Part shown: positions 29,798 through 39,992 of the stretch, in pieces
Layout: the number at the start of each line of letters is the position of its first letter
Position numbering within the stretch: position 1 is the stretch's first letter
Assembly (NCBI GenBank): GCA_004764695.1
Contig: SMSO01000025.1
Span: 2,031,102 to 2,095,101, forward strand
DNA: 64,000 nt
Reading direction: 5' to 3'
Origin: Schizochytrium sp. TIO01
Taxonomy: Eukaryota; Sar; Bigyra; Thraustochytrida; Thraustochytriidae
The notes under the pieces: generated by a model
Told to the model about the DNA's origin: nothing
Seen by the model: the letters and a program-made list of their open reading frames with translations, nothing else
The model's database searches: none
Position numbers and translations under genes: made by a program

Positions 29798-31279
29798 ATG
29801 TCGAACATTCTCAAGCTTGTCCGAGTTGACACTCTGTCTCCGGAGGTCTTCCAGACCCTTGTAGACATAGAGCAGTCAAGCTATCCTCAAGATGAGGCCG
29901 CAAGCCCCGAGGCCATGGCCAAGCGCCGAGACCTAGCCCCTGAGCTGTTCCACGTTGCTCTCAACACGCAAGATAACTCCGTTTATAGCTTCGTCAATGG
30001 CACATGCACTGACAAAGACGAACTGTCACACGAAACCATGTCAACTCATGTTGCAGGAGGCCAAACATTGTGCATTCACTCTGTAGTTACTCGCGAAGAT
30101 CTACGCCGACAAGGTCTTGCCAGAGCCACTCTGCGTCATTATCTGGATCGGATCGTTTCTAGCCCTGAGACGGCTCACGTGAAGCAAGCTCTGCTCCTGG
30201 CCAAGGAAAATCTGGTGCCATTTTACGAGTCATGCGGATTCCGCAGCCGTGGCGCATCCAAGGTGGAGCACGGCCAGGACACTTGGTACGAGCTTGGTGT
30301 TTCGTTGCGCGAGATTCCGATCGCGTGTGCAAACGCGTTCAACAACCCTGACAAGGCGTTCAGTGGCAATCCTGCAGCGGTCTGTGTACTTCCGTTCAAG
30401 ACTCGTTCGCTTGATGACACTGCACAGAAGTGGACTTTTGATGAAGGCGAGAAAGGTATTGTGACGATGGAGGATGGGTGTGAGACGTTTATGCGCGCTG
30501 TAGCTGCTCAGATGAACCTGAGCGAGACGGCGTTTCTACGCGATCTTGGTGCGGGCAGTGATGACGGTAGTGTGCATCGTTTCGAGTTGCGTTGGAAGAC
30601 TCCTACAGGTGAGGTGGATCTTTGTGGACATGCTACTCAGGCTTCTGCGTTTTCTCTATGGAGTGCAGAGTCGGGTTTGCTTCCTCGTGGTATGTTGGAC
30701 AATGTGACAACTTTGGAGTTTGAGACTCGCAGTGGTATCCTTCGTGCCCAACGAGAGGAGTCGGGAGCTGTTGTCTTGGACTTTCCTTTGGAAACAATCT
30801 CAGAAGATCTTCCCACGACTGACCCAGTTCGTGGTGAACTTATCCAAGCTCTTCGTGTAGACCCTTCGCAAGTTTTATTTGTTGGGAGAAATCGCATGGA
30901 CCTTGTAATTGAGCTCAGGGTCCGTGAGGCAGTACTAGAATGTGCACCAGATATGGTTGCGCTGGCGAAGATTAAGACTCGTGGAGCATGTATCACTGCA
31001 AAAGAACATTCTGGATCTTCCCAAGATTTTGTTTCTCGCTTTTTCGGGCCAGCTGCTGGAATTACAGAAGACCCTTTTACTGGTAGTGCGCACTGCTATC
31101 TTGGTCCATATTGGGGATCGAAGTTGTCAAGTGACCAACTTACGGGTCTGCAACTATCTAACCGTACTGGAGTGACGCAAGTTAGTGTTAAAAAGAGCGA
31201 ATCGCGTGTCTCTCTTCAAGGTATTGCCGAGGTATCTTGGAGCGGTAGAATGCATTCTGGGCCATTTCAGCAATCCTAA
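29798..31279 (+). CDS. GNAT (AANAT-like) acetyltransferase / PhzF-family fusion, copy 1, 493 aa
   Basis: Residues 1-165 form a GNAT N-acetyltransferase. LCIHSVVTREDLRRQGLA contains the acetyl-CoA motif A (RRQGLA), and FYESCGFRSRG is the end of motif B. The 'CIHSVV' strand resembles arylalkylamine N-acetyltransferases. Residues 170-490 form a PhzF-family domain (AFSGNPAAVC start) with all three expected active-site positions: Glu243 in NLSETAF, His278 in CGHATQ and Asp425 in EDPFTGSAH. PhzF proteins catalyse isomerisation of dihydro-hydroxyanthranilate in bacteria; eukaryotic homologues are mostly of unknown substrate. The fusion suggests acetylation and isomerisation of a related amine or amino-acid-derived compound, which is inference. 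It is first of three tandem copies. Its first ~310 codons are almost identical to copies 2 and 3, and the rest diverges. Confidence 0.88.
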   Translation: MSNILKLVRVDTLSPEVFQTLVDIEQSSYPQDEAASPEAMAKRRDLAPELFHVALNTQDNSVYSFVNGTCTDKDELSHETMSTHVAGGQTLCIHSVVTREDLRRQGLARATLRHYLDRIVSSPETAHVKQALLLAKENLVPFYESCGFRSRGASKVEHGQDTWYELGVSLREIPIACANAFNNPDKAFSGNPAAVCVLPFKTRSLDDTAQKWTFDEGEKGIVTMEDGCETFMRAVAAQMNLSETAFLRDLGAGSDDGSVHRFELRWKTPTGEVDLCGHATQASAFSLWSAESGLLPRGMLDNVTTLEFETRSGILRAQREESGAVVLDFPLETISEDLPTTDPVRGELIQALRVDPSQVLFVGRNRMDLVIELRVREAVLECAPDMVALAKIKTRGACITAKEHSGSSQDFVSRFFGPAAGITEDPFTGSAHCYLGPYWGSKLSSDQLTGLQLSNRTGVTQVSVKKSESRVSLQGIAEVSWSGRMHSGPFQQS

Positions 31280-31861
31280 ATATATATATTATAACACATT
31301 TGCTTATTCTTTCCCATGCATCATCATGTATGAAATGGAACCTTGTCAAAAGATTCCCCTGCACATTCTCATATTCCAAGCTGTTTTCAAATGCAAGTCA
31401 TGGGGTTGTCTTTGCTACTACACACATTTAAAAGGAATCGCAAATATATTCAGAGGCTGTAGTCTTAGTAACCCGTTTGCTTAGGTAGCAACTCAGGTTA
31501 ATGCATACTTCACGGTCCTTTAATAGTATGATTATCCTCATATTATTAACGATTATTGTGCCTTGAGTTATTATGAACGTCACATCGTTTAGAGGAGTCA
31601 CTATCGCTTCTTACCAGTGACAGCAAATGAATAATTGTTTTGGCCAGAGTTTTTAACCTTGAAGTAAACAAATTATGTGCTAATTCCTGCTTACTAGTTT
31701 AACTAGATAAGTAGTATTAGGAAACTAATTTTTTTGAAGTTTCCTAATTTTTTGAACTAATCACAAGGCTTCCTCCGATGAATTCGCAGAAACTACAAGC
31801 AAAGTAAAGCACAAAATGAAACTGCATGTGATCTAGCTCTAAGCTTAATTTTGTATCAACT
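31280..31861. other. 582-base spacer between fusion copies 1 and 2
   Basis: This spacer is A/T-rich. It does not visibly repeat the region upstream of copy 1 or copy 3, although the coding sequences are near-identical from their first codons. No gene is seen. Confidence 0.45.
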
Positions 31862-33334
31862 ATGCTCAAGCTTGTTCGAGTTGACACTCTGTCTCCGGAG
31901 GTCTTCCAGACCCTTGTTGACATAGAGCAGTCAAGCTATCCTCAAGATGAGGCCGCTAGCCCCGAGGCCATGGCCAAGCGCCGAGACCTAGCCCCTGAGC
32001 TGTTCCACGTTGCTCTCAGCACGCAAGATAACTCCGTTTATAGCTTCGTCAATGGCACATGCACTGACAAAGACGAACTGTCACACGAAACCATGTCAAC
32101 TCATGTTGCAGGAGGCCAAACATTGTGCATTCACTCTGTAGTTACTCGCGAAGATCTACGCCGACAAGGTCTTGCCAGAGCCACTCTGCGTCATTATCTG
32201 GATCGGATCGTTTCTAGCCCTGAGACGGCTCACGTGAAGCAAGCTCTGCTCTTGGCCAAGGAAAATCTGGTGCCATTTTACGAGTCATGCGGATTCCGCA
32301 GCCGTGGCGCATCCAAGGTGGAGCACGGCCAGGACACTTGGTACGAGCTTGGTGTTTCGTTGCGCGAGATTCCGATCGCGTGTGCAAACGCGTTCAACAA
32401 CCCTGACAAGGCGTTCAGTGGCAATCCTGCAGCGGTCTGTGTACTTCCGTTCAAGACTCGTTCGCTTGATGACACTGCACAGAAGTGGACTTTTGATGAA
32501 GGCGAGAAAGGTATTGTGACGATGGAGGATGGGTGTGAGACGTTTATGCGCGCTGTAGCTGCTCAGATGAACCTGAGCGAGACGGCGTTTCTACGCGATC
32601 TTGGTGCGGGCAGTGATGACGGTAGTGTGCATCGTTTCGAGCTGCGTTGGAAGACTCCTGCAATTGAAGTGGACCTTTGTGGACATGCTACTCAGGCTTC
32701 TGCGTTTTCTCTATGGAGTGCAGAGTCGGGTTTGCTTCCTCGTGGTATGTTGGACAATGTGACAACTTTGGAGTTTGAGACTCGCAGTGGTATTCTCCGT
32801 GCTTCAAGAGACGAAAAAGGAAATGTGAGTCTGGATTTTCCCCTAGAATCTGTGTCAGAAGACTTGTATAGAACAGATCCAAGCCGCGAACTTCTCATTA
32901 AAGGTCTTAAAGTTGACCCCGAGGATGTCGTTTTTGTTGGAAAAAATCGGTTACACATGCTGATTGAGCTTGCTTCGAGCGACCTAGTGAGAGAGTGCGA
33001 TCCTGACATGTCTATCTTAGCGCAAGCAGAAAGGCTTGGCGTATGCATAACCGCAAAATACACTCACAGTCAGAAATATAACATTGCATCAAGGCTTTTT
33101 GCTCCTGCTAAAGGTATTCTGGAGGATCCTTTCACAGGTAGTGCTCATTGTTATCTAGGCCCTTACTGGATGAAGAAACTAGGTACTGATGAAATAGTTG
33201 CTTTGCAAATGTCCTCTCGCACTGGAGTTGCTAAGGTAAACGTGAAAGTCAAGGAACATCGTGTCTTACTAAAAGGAATGTCTGAGATCTCATGGACTGG
33301 TAGTCTAAAGTCTGCACCTTTTCAGCTCTCTTAG
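31862..33334 (+). CDS. GNAT (AANAT-like) / PhzF-family fusion, copy 2, 490 aa
   Basis: The domain order matches copy 1, with the same acetyl-CoA motif (RRQGLA) and the three PhzF positions kept (NLSET Glu, CGHAT His, EDPFTGSAH Asp). From about codon 315 the protein departs from the other two copies, for example ASRDEKGNVSLDFPLESVSE and later ASRLFAPAKGILEDPFTG. It is the most divergent copy there. It has a private change, PAIEVDLCGHA instead of P-A/T-GEVDLCGHA, next to the active-site His; the Gly-to-Ile change might affect the substrate pocket. It starts two residues before the shared LKLVRVDTLS block. It is presumably expressed and active, since no break is seen. Confidence 0.88.
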   Translation: MLKLVRVDTLSPEVFQTLVDIEQSSYPQDEAASPEAMAKRRDLAPELFHVALSTQDNSVYSFVNGTCTDKDELSHETMSTHVAGGQTLCIHSVVTREDLRRQGLARATLRHYLDRIVSSPETAHVKQALLLAKENLVPFYESCGFRSRGASKVEHGQDTWYELGVSLREIPIACANAFNNPDKAFSGNPAAVCVLPFKTRSLDDTAQKWTFDEGEKGIVTMEDGCETFMRAVAAQMNLSETAFLRDLGAGSDDGSVHRFELRWKTPAIEVDLCGHATQASAFSLWSAESGLLPRGMLDNVTTLEFETRSGILRASRDEKGNVSLDFPLESVSEDLYRTDPSRELLIKGLKVDPEDVVFVGKNRLHMLIELASSDLVRECDPDMSILAQAERLGVCITAKYTHSQKYNIASRLFAPAKGILEDPFTGSAHCYLGPYWMKKLGTDEIVALQMSSRTGVAKVNVKVKEHRVLLKGMSEISWTGSLKSAPFQLS

Positions 33335-34627
33335 AATTAAAGCCCATCTAAAGGGCTCTTGATGTGGCAGGTTTTTCAGTGGACCAAGGATTGCATAAAT
33401 TTAAGGCTTGTGGCACAAATGTCGTCGTGAAACGTTATGTTTTTGTTATGAATTTCCTCAAGAGGTTAAAAAATTAAACTATTTGAAGATTTTCGTTGTT
33501 GATAATTGCTCCTATCGCGAATGTAGCTAAAACACTAAGCATCTGTTCACTCTCTATTTCTCTTCTTTGTAGATTCTGAGTGACACATTCTCATCATACA
33601 TAAGTAGACTGCGCGGTGAGCACCGGCTCTTGTTGTCGATTGTTTCTTTAAAGTCTTGTTAGGACATTCTCGTCAAGACAAACTACCCAATCATCCTCGC
33701 AATCCAAGAACTCGATTCTCTGCTCAGCAAGGTCAGAGTGTTCTCCTGCGCCGTCAAACAGATGTAGAGTGACCCTTACCATCATTTTCCAAATTTCTTA
33801 CTAAGTCCACCTCCCTTCTACCAAAATTGCTTATTTCACAGCAACATTTTGAGCATTGTTCCACTCTGAAGCCAACCCATGCAATACCTCATCAGTCCCA
33901 CTGTCACACAGACTCCAATTCTTCAGGTTTGATTTCTTGTAAGTCGAAGCAACTGTTGACTTCAAGCAACTGAATGTTTGCTCGTACAGATAATCGGGCC
34001 CAGAAAAACTATTTTCAATATTGATGGAGAGAAAAGCCAATTTTTGAGGTTTGAAGTATCGCATTAGCAAGCTCCCTCTTGAAGTCGAATACAACGATGA
34101 TGATCTGGAAACGCAACCGCACAGCCGATTCCAGACCCGTTGTCATACCTCAAGCGCAACTGCCTGGAGGTACTCTCCTGATGCAAAGCTGATAAGGCTG
34201 CAGGAAATCGCAGCTGAGCCTACTATACTGCCAGCAATACTATGATCAGCGAATTGCAATGCAATGCAGGGATAGCATCTTCCTAGGAACTAGTAGCTAG
34301 TAGCAGCCTGAGGGAAGATTAAGGGCATTGTTCCTGGAATATGAAATAGGGACACACCGTGTAATTCTTTCTCTTGTACACAACGAAAGATGAACCCAAG
34401 AAAGTTGGATCCCAAATCGTAACTCGTTTAGCGGCGATAGTTCTGGTAGTGCCTAGGTATTACCTACCTACTTACCTAGGTAGGCCGTAGACTCACGGTA
34501 GTACGAGCACAAGTGCTACAAAGAGACTGCGAGCAAGATTGCAACTGCAGCAACAATTTCTTCTAAGATTGCAAGATTGGCCGAGAGCAAACCTGTATTC
34601 CCATTTCAGACGCTGCCAGAAGGAAGC
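33335..34627. other. 1.3 kb region between fusion copies 2 and 3
   Basis: On the minus strand, around 34240-33831, short frames have a loosely leucine-rich-repeat-like look (for example LKNWSLCDSGTDEVLHGLA), but frame changes and stops interrupt them and they have no shared start. They may be a decayed gene fragment. A strong palindromic cluster, CCTAGGTATTACCTACC and following, lies at about 34452-34484, some 145 bases upstream of the copy 3 ATG. No intact gene. Confidence 0.4.
34452..34484. repeat. Palindromic CCTAGGTA/TACCTAGG cluster upstream of fusion copy 3
   Basis: Two CCTAGGTA-type palindromes flank a TACCTACCTA direct repeat, so the whole stretch is nearly self-complementary. It is the densest copy of the motif dispersed between genes here. 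Its position in the presumed promoter of copy 3 is suggestive, but no function is shown. Confidence 0.6.
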
Positions 34628-36106
34628 ATGGGCGTCATAAAGCTCGTCCGAGTTGATACTCTGTCTCCAGAGGTCTTCCAGACCCTTGTTGACATAGAGC
34701 AGTCAAGCTATCCTCAAGATGAGGCCGCTAGCCCCGAGGCCATGGCCAAGCGCCGAGACCTAGCCCCTGAGCTGTTCCACGTTGCTCTCAGCACGCAAGA
34801 TAACTCCGTTTATAGCTTCGTCAATGGCACATGCACTGACAAAGACGAACTGTCACACGAAACCATGTCAACTCATGTTGCAGGAGGCCAAACATTGTGC
34901 ATTCACTCTGTAGTTACTCGCGAAGATCTACGCCGACAAGGTCTTGCCAGAGCCACTCTGCGTCATTATCTGGATCGGATCGTTTCTAGCCCTGAGACGG
35001 CTCACGTGAAGCAAGCTCTGCTCCTGGCCAAGGAAAATCTGGTGCCATTTTACGAGTCATGCGGATTCCGCAGCCGTGGCGCATCCAAGGTGGAGCACGG
35101 CCAGGACACTTGGTACGAGCTTGGTGTTTCGTTGCGCGAGATTCCGATCGCGTGTGCAAACGCGTTCAACAACCCTGACAAGGCGTTCAGTGGCAATCCT
35201 GCAGCGGTCTGTGTACTTCCGTTCAAGACTCGTTCGCTTGATGACACTGCACAGAAGTGGACTTTTGATGAAGGCGAGAAAGGTATTGTGACGATGGAGG
35301 ATGGGTGTGAGACGTTTATGCGCGCTGTAGCTGCTCAGATGAACCTGAGCGAGACGGCGTTTCTACGCGATCTTGGTGCGGGCAGTGATGACGGTAGTGT
35401 GCATCGTTTCGAGTTGCGTTGGAAGACTCCTGCAGGTGAAGTGGACCTTTGTGGACATGCTACTCAGGCTTCTGCGTTTTCTCTATGGAGTGCAGAGTCG
35501 GGTTTGCTTCCTCGTGGTATGTTGGACAATGTGACAACTTTGGAATTTGAAACGAAGAGTGGTATCCTTCGTGCCCAACGAGAGGAGTCGGGAGCTGTTG
35601 TCTTGGACTTTCCTTTGGAAACAATCTCAGAAGACCTCCCTGTAACTGATGCCAACCGTGAAATGGTAATCAAGGGCCTTCGCATTGATCCATCACGTGT
35701 TGTGTTCGTAGGCATGAACCGTATGGACATTGTTGTGGAGGTTGACTCACGTGATGTTGTACTCAATGCTGTTCCGGATATGGCACTGTTGGCACAAATT
35801 AAAGTACGTGCGATTAGTCTTATGTCAAAAGAAGACGATGAGCGTCCACATGACATCACTTCACGTCTCTTTGCTCCTGCGGAGGGCGTCCCTGAAGATC
35901 CGTTTTGTGGAAGCGCGCATTGCTATCTCGGTCCATACTGGATGGACAAGCTTGGTAAGGCAGAGATGACCGGTCTGATGCTTTCTAATCGTACTGGTGT
36001 AACAAAGCTGACAGTTCAAAGCGAGAAAAAGCGTGTGCTGCTTCAAGGTGTCGCTGAGGTTTCTTGGACCGGAAAGATGCACTCGGGTCCATTTCAACAG
36101 CACTAG
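34628..36106 (+). CDS. GNAT (AANAT-like) / PhzF-family fusion, copy 3, 492 aa
   Basis: The catalytic framework matches copies 1 and 2, with EDPFCGSAH replacing EDPFTGSAH (Thr to Cys next to the active-site Asp). The frame is open 17 codons further upstream but only from a TTG, so the start is set at the ATG of MGVIKLVRVD. After codon ~310 the gene is a mosaic. A short private block (TKSGI in place of TRSGI, with different codons) is followed by about 75 bases identical to copy 1 (AQREESGAVVLDFPLETISE), and then unique sequence to the end. The copy-specific part is richer in G and C than that of copy 2. Product and substrate are as uncertain as for copy 1. Confidence 0.88.
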   Translation: MGVIKLVRVDTLSPEVFQTLVDIEQSSYPQDEAASPEAMAKRRDLAPELFHVALSTQDNSVYSFVNGTCTDKDELSHETMSTHVAGGQTLCIHSVVTREDLRRQGLARATLRHYLDRIVSSPETAHVKQALLLAKENLVPFYESCGFRSRGASKVEHGQDTWYELGVSLREIPIACANAFNNPDKAFSGNPAAVCVLPFKTRSLDDTAQKWTFDEGEKGIVTMEDGCETFMRAVAAQMNLSETAFLRDLGAGSDDGSVHRFELRWKTPAGEVDLCGHATQASAFSLWSAESGLLPRGMLDNVTTLEFETKSGILRAQREESGAVVLDFPLETISEDLPVTDANREMVIKGLRIDPSRVVFVGMNRMDIVVEVDSRDVVLNAVPDMALLAQIKVRAISLMSKEDDERPHDITSRLFAPAEGVPEDPFCGSAHCYLGPYWMDKLGKAEMTGLMLSNRTGVTKLTVQSEKKRVLLQGVAEVSWTGKMHSGPFQQH

Positions 36107-36413
36107 GCGAATAACAAAAACTTAAACAACTCATGTTTATACTGTTTATTCTTGTCCATGTTTGTTCGATATATGCTAGGTCATTATCTTTCCAAAACTA
36201 AACGGGCTAACGGAGGTATACATAATTTGTTTTATCCAAGGGCATTCGAAATGCCAGACCTTGATAATGAAGCAGGATGTACACAAGTCCCAGCTTCCAA
36301 GGCAATGATGTCGAGTTCTACTCTGTGTGATAGAATCGGGTGTGTTTAGTAGTTTTGCATATCCTAATTGAATCATCACGAGCTTAGGTATTGGAAAATG
36401 AGGTAAAATGGCA
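36107..36413. other. 307-base region between convergent genes
   Basis: This lies between fusion copy 3 and the coiled-coil gene and holds their 3' ends. No gene or motif is seen. Confidence 0.45.
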
Positions 36414-37313
36414 CTAATAGTATGTATTTGCAGCATTGGTGAAGTTCCTATAACGTATTTTCAGTGCCTGATTTTCTCTACGAAGTTTGGCAGCTTCTTG
36501 ATCAGAAAGCTGTCGCAAAGCCTTTTCTTGTGCTAGATCCTCTTTCAATCTATTGGAAGCGCTAAATCTCGCCAGGTTAGTTTTCTCCTCTTTTGTGAGC
36601 TTTGAGACAACACTCGGATTAGGATCTATGTTTTCACCGCGACTCCTCAAAGTTGCTCTGGAAGTTCTTTTGATGCGAGCTTTCGCAAGTTCAGCTTTTG
36701 CAATCTTTAAATCTGCGAGGGCTCGGTCGCGATCCTTGGCAATGGTTTCTATCTGACGCTCCTTTTGACTCTTTGCTTTAGCCATGAGTTCAACATGCCG
36801 TAGGGCCTCCTCAGACTTGCGATCAGCATCTTCTGCCCGGGCCTCTGCAGCATCATATTGGTTCTGTAACTGTTGGACCTCTGCTTCAGCTATGTCCTCT
36901 CTGAGTTTGGCTTCTATGGCGTCTGCCTCGGCTTGTGTAGCTCGTCGTTCTGCTGCGAGCATGTTGTTGCGCAATTCTTCAATTTGTCGCTTGAGTTCAA
37001 GATTGGCAGCTTCCAACACGTCTTTGCGATCTGCATCCGCCTGAGCTATGCCGCGGGTATTTTCAAGCTCTTCGCGCACAATTGCCTCGCTCGTCTCTAA
37101 GAACTTGATTTCATCGTCTCGAGCTGCTAAGGCTTTCCGCAGTGCTGTGGTGACCTCCACCTCTTGCCGTAGTAGGCCTTGAACAGCTGCAAGTTCGCTT
37201 CTTAAAAGAGACACTGCTTCTTCCAGCCCTTGCTCTCTTTCCCGTTGAGCAGACCAGGCCCCACCAAGTCGAACCTCTGCGCCACCACTCGTAGTTCTGG
37301 ACGTGTTCATCAT
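36414..37313 (-). CDS. Coiled-coil protein, 299 aa
   Basis: Almost the whole length, from about residue 20, is Ala/Glu/Arg/Lys/Leu-rich with regular heptad-like spacing, for example LRSELAAVQGLLRQEVEV, AERRATQAEADAIEAK and LEDADRKSEE-type segments. There are no helix breakers over long stretches. A short linker near 215-245 (TSRATLRSRGENIDPNPS) separates the main coil from a final coil ending ENQALKIRYRNF. There is no signal peptide, membrane segment or enzyme motif. Proteins of this kind are structural or scaffolding, often cytoskeletal or flagellar, but no family is recognised. The frame extends upstream only through a TTG; the first of two adjacent ATGs is used. Confidence 0.75.
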   Translation of the reverse strand: MMNTSRTTSGGAEVRLGGAWSAQREREQGLEEAVSLLRSELAAVQGLLRQEVEVTTALRKALAARDDEIKFLETSEAIVREELENTRGIAQADADRKDVLEAANLELKRQIEELRNNMLAAERRATQAEADAIEAKLREDIAEAEVQQLQNQYDAAEARAEDADRKSEEALRHVELMAKAKSQKERQIETIAKDRDRALADLKIAKAELAKARIKRTSRATLRSRGENIDPNPSVVSKLTKEEKTNLARFSASNRLKEDLAQEKALRQLSDQEAAKLRRENQALKIRYRNFTNAANTYY

Positions 37314-37782
37314 CCCCAAGTTTCAATTGCTGGAATTGTAGTTCTGAGCACTACTATATATCCCCTTCAACGTTTTTTCAACGTTGTGAGTTCTAGTAAA
37401 ACTAATAGGTAAATACTACCTAGCACTATTTTTGGGTCACTTAGACTTTGTATGTTTTGTGATATTTTCATCAGCAGAAAATCTTAGTTTTCCAAAATAT
37501 CGTCCCGTGTCGTTTACGCAAAATAGAGGCTCATTATCATGTCCGATGTAGTTTAGTTTGAACATACATAGACCCGAATGCGCTCTCTCACTATTTAGGC
37601 AGTTCCTCGCAATGCTTTTATTCACGAAATCAAAGTAAAGCCGTAACTTGAAGAAAGAGAGGCGCGTGCAGGCACTATGGAAGAGCGGTAGACACGTGGA
37701 CGTGTCTTCATCATCTCAGCTCGATGTTCTCACAGTTTGTTTGAAAGAGACAGGTAAAAATCGTTTTATCTCCCTCTTAGTG

Positions 37783-37818
<36 letters not shown>

Positions 37819-39992
37819 TGTATGTATGTATGTATGTATGTATGTATGTATGTATGTATGTATGTATGTATGTATGTATGTATGTATGTATGTATGTATT
37901 ATTAATTATAAAAACTCAACATGACTTGCTTGCAAAAGCATCCGAGGCCTTTGTAGGGATGACTCTTTTTTTCAATCACAACAGAGTTAGCGGTCACATT
38001 AATATCTACCTAAGTATGTATTACTGAGTGAAAGAAAATAAGCAAATAAACAATCACAACTGTTTGATATCTCTCCTACAACTATCACTGGCGTCAGCTC
38101 TTTCTGCTTGTGTAACTATCTACATTTTCTACACAAACGATTGCTAATTACGGTCAATTTTTAACATTAGATGCTTTGAGTGAACTTCTAATAAAGAAAT
38201 GTATCTGCATTGTTTTGCTAGAGGATGTGTTTTCTGGTTGCTTTTTCAGTGCGACTCTTTCCAGTATCTGGCTGAACAGAGGTGCGTTGGACTTATAGGT
38301 ACGGATTCTCGTTCCCATTCTTGATTCTGTTTGCTTTGGGCCCAGCTCCAGCGATTCCACAACTCACTTACTGTACCTTCTCTGGTTGTTTGTTGTTGCT
38401 GCTGCTGCTGCAAAAATACGCCTCCTCTGTTCTTTAATCTGCTCGCTGGGTAACTTTGCGCGCTGCCAATATTTCATGCCCACCGCAGGATAGAATCAAC
38501 AACATAATCAGCTGTTATGGAATCTCAAGGTCTTTAAAACGGACACTGAGTCCTGAGCAGCGGCTGTACGTGTTTATTCGCAGTTTCGTTGCCAATAATT
38601 CTGCTTTCGCAATGATTGCATCACAACCTGATATGACTTTTCACAAAAGCTCCTCTGACTAGTGCGAGTGCAGTTATCGCCCCTCTACTACGAGCGCTGT
38701 CATGCTATCTACCCTCACTCAAGCTGTGACGAGCCATGAGTGACTCGCCACTTCTGCTTCCTGTTCCCTCCATTTGGAATATTTAGGCACTCCCGCATAG
38801 AAATCTGTCCAAATCTCCTTCAAATAGACATCAAACAGCTTTTTTACACCAAGGATGTCCCAAAGCCAGCTTCGCAGACCCCGTGCGCCCAAGCTGTTTT
38901 CCCTTTCCCAGCAAACCAGCTAGTTATCTTCGCCGTGGACAGCTTGCGCTCCCTAATCTAGCTCAAGCATCACCCTTTGTTCGCTAATTATGCCACCAAG
39001 ATCCACCCCAGCGCCGTGTCCTTTATCTCTGCACAGCCCCCTCGGCCACAAAGGAAGCCGCCTCGACCGCTTTTAGCCCGAGTTCTCTCCTGTAGCGCAT
39101 CCCTGGATTAGTCATTCCACCCGACAAAGGGCCAGAGCACTCCGGCTCTAAGTGTCTTGTTTGTTGACTCTGGCACGGCAGTCGCCGATATCAAAGGCTT
39201 CACGAGCGTGCTTCAGCTATTTTGGAGCGAATGCAAGGTGCGTTTTATACCTTGAAACGATATTATAAAGTATCTTCTTTCATAATTATTTTTAGTATTA
39301 TTAAATAAATTAAAAGGTTAAACATTTTATTTAGGAGAAAGTATCATTTAATATGATCGTTTTTTCTTTTCTTGTCTTTGTTTTTTGAAGTAGGACATGA
39401 AAACTTGAGAAATCGTGAATATGATCTTGGAGACCAGGACCTTGGAGTCGAAGGAGAAGAAGTAGTATTAGTAGAAGAGGACGATGATGAGATCACAGGC
39501 CTCACAGTAGTGGACAACGCAAGGCAAGAGCTCAAGCCGGGACTGTATTGAATCTTTACGTAATGCAGCAAGTGTACACCCGCTCGGAATTCAGGCGGCG
39601 AGCGGCGGATGGCGTCGGGCAGTTAGCTTTCACAAGCGTCACAAAAGAATTTTCATTTCTCCTTCAACTTTTGGTCAAATAGATCGTTCATAAATTATGC
39701 ATCGCAGATCTTCGAGGCAGAACCTACGATGAGCAAGGTTGCAAAGCAGCTTTCGGTGTCCGTTCTCTTGCTGTAAAATACTTGGACGTTGAAAGCCTTT
39801 TGAGTGGCCAAGGCCTCAGCAAAAAATCGAGATCCACAATTACATTTTCGATTTTCAATTAAAATTAATTCATAAGAACTGTTCGGAATCAATCACAGTT
39901 CCGAATCCTCATCTTAACCAAACTCCAAACTCCAAACTCGAATCCTCAAACTGGTCTTAGGCGAGTTCCTATAGTCTCGTTCCGCTCAGACG
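37314..39992. other. 2.7 kb stretch without a recognisable gene
   Basis: This contains the long TATG microsatellite and a CTG/TGC run at about 38395-38411. Short direct repeats of AAACTCC (about 39922-39940) sit in the presumed PGK leader. Minus-strand frames near 39344-39892 lack ATG starts. No gene is seen. Confidence 0.5.
37791..37899. repeat. (TATG)n microsatellite, about 27 units
   Basis: A pure TATG/TGTA tract of about 109 bases, preceded by TATATATA. It is the only long microsatellite in the left 46 kb. The reverse-complement family (CATA) recurs at about 61.25 kb. Confidence 0.97.

Noticed and set aside
33831-34240. Leucine-rich-repeat-like fragments on the minus strand
   Set aside because: Frames shift and stop repeatedly, and the similarity to LRR spacing is too loose to call a pseudogene.
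37648-38027. Frames encoding repeated Met-Tyr-Val-Cys
   Set aside because: These are simply translation of the TATG microsatellite.
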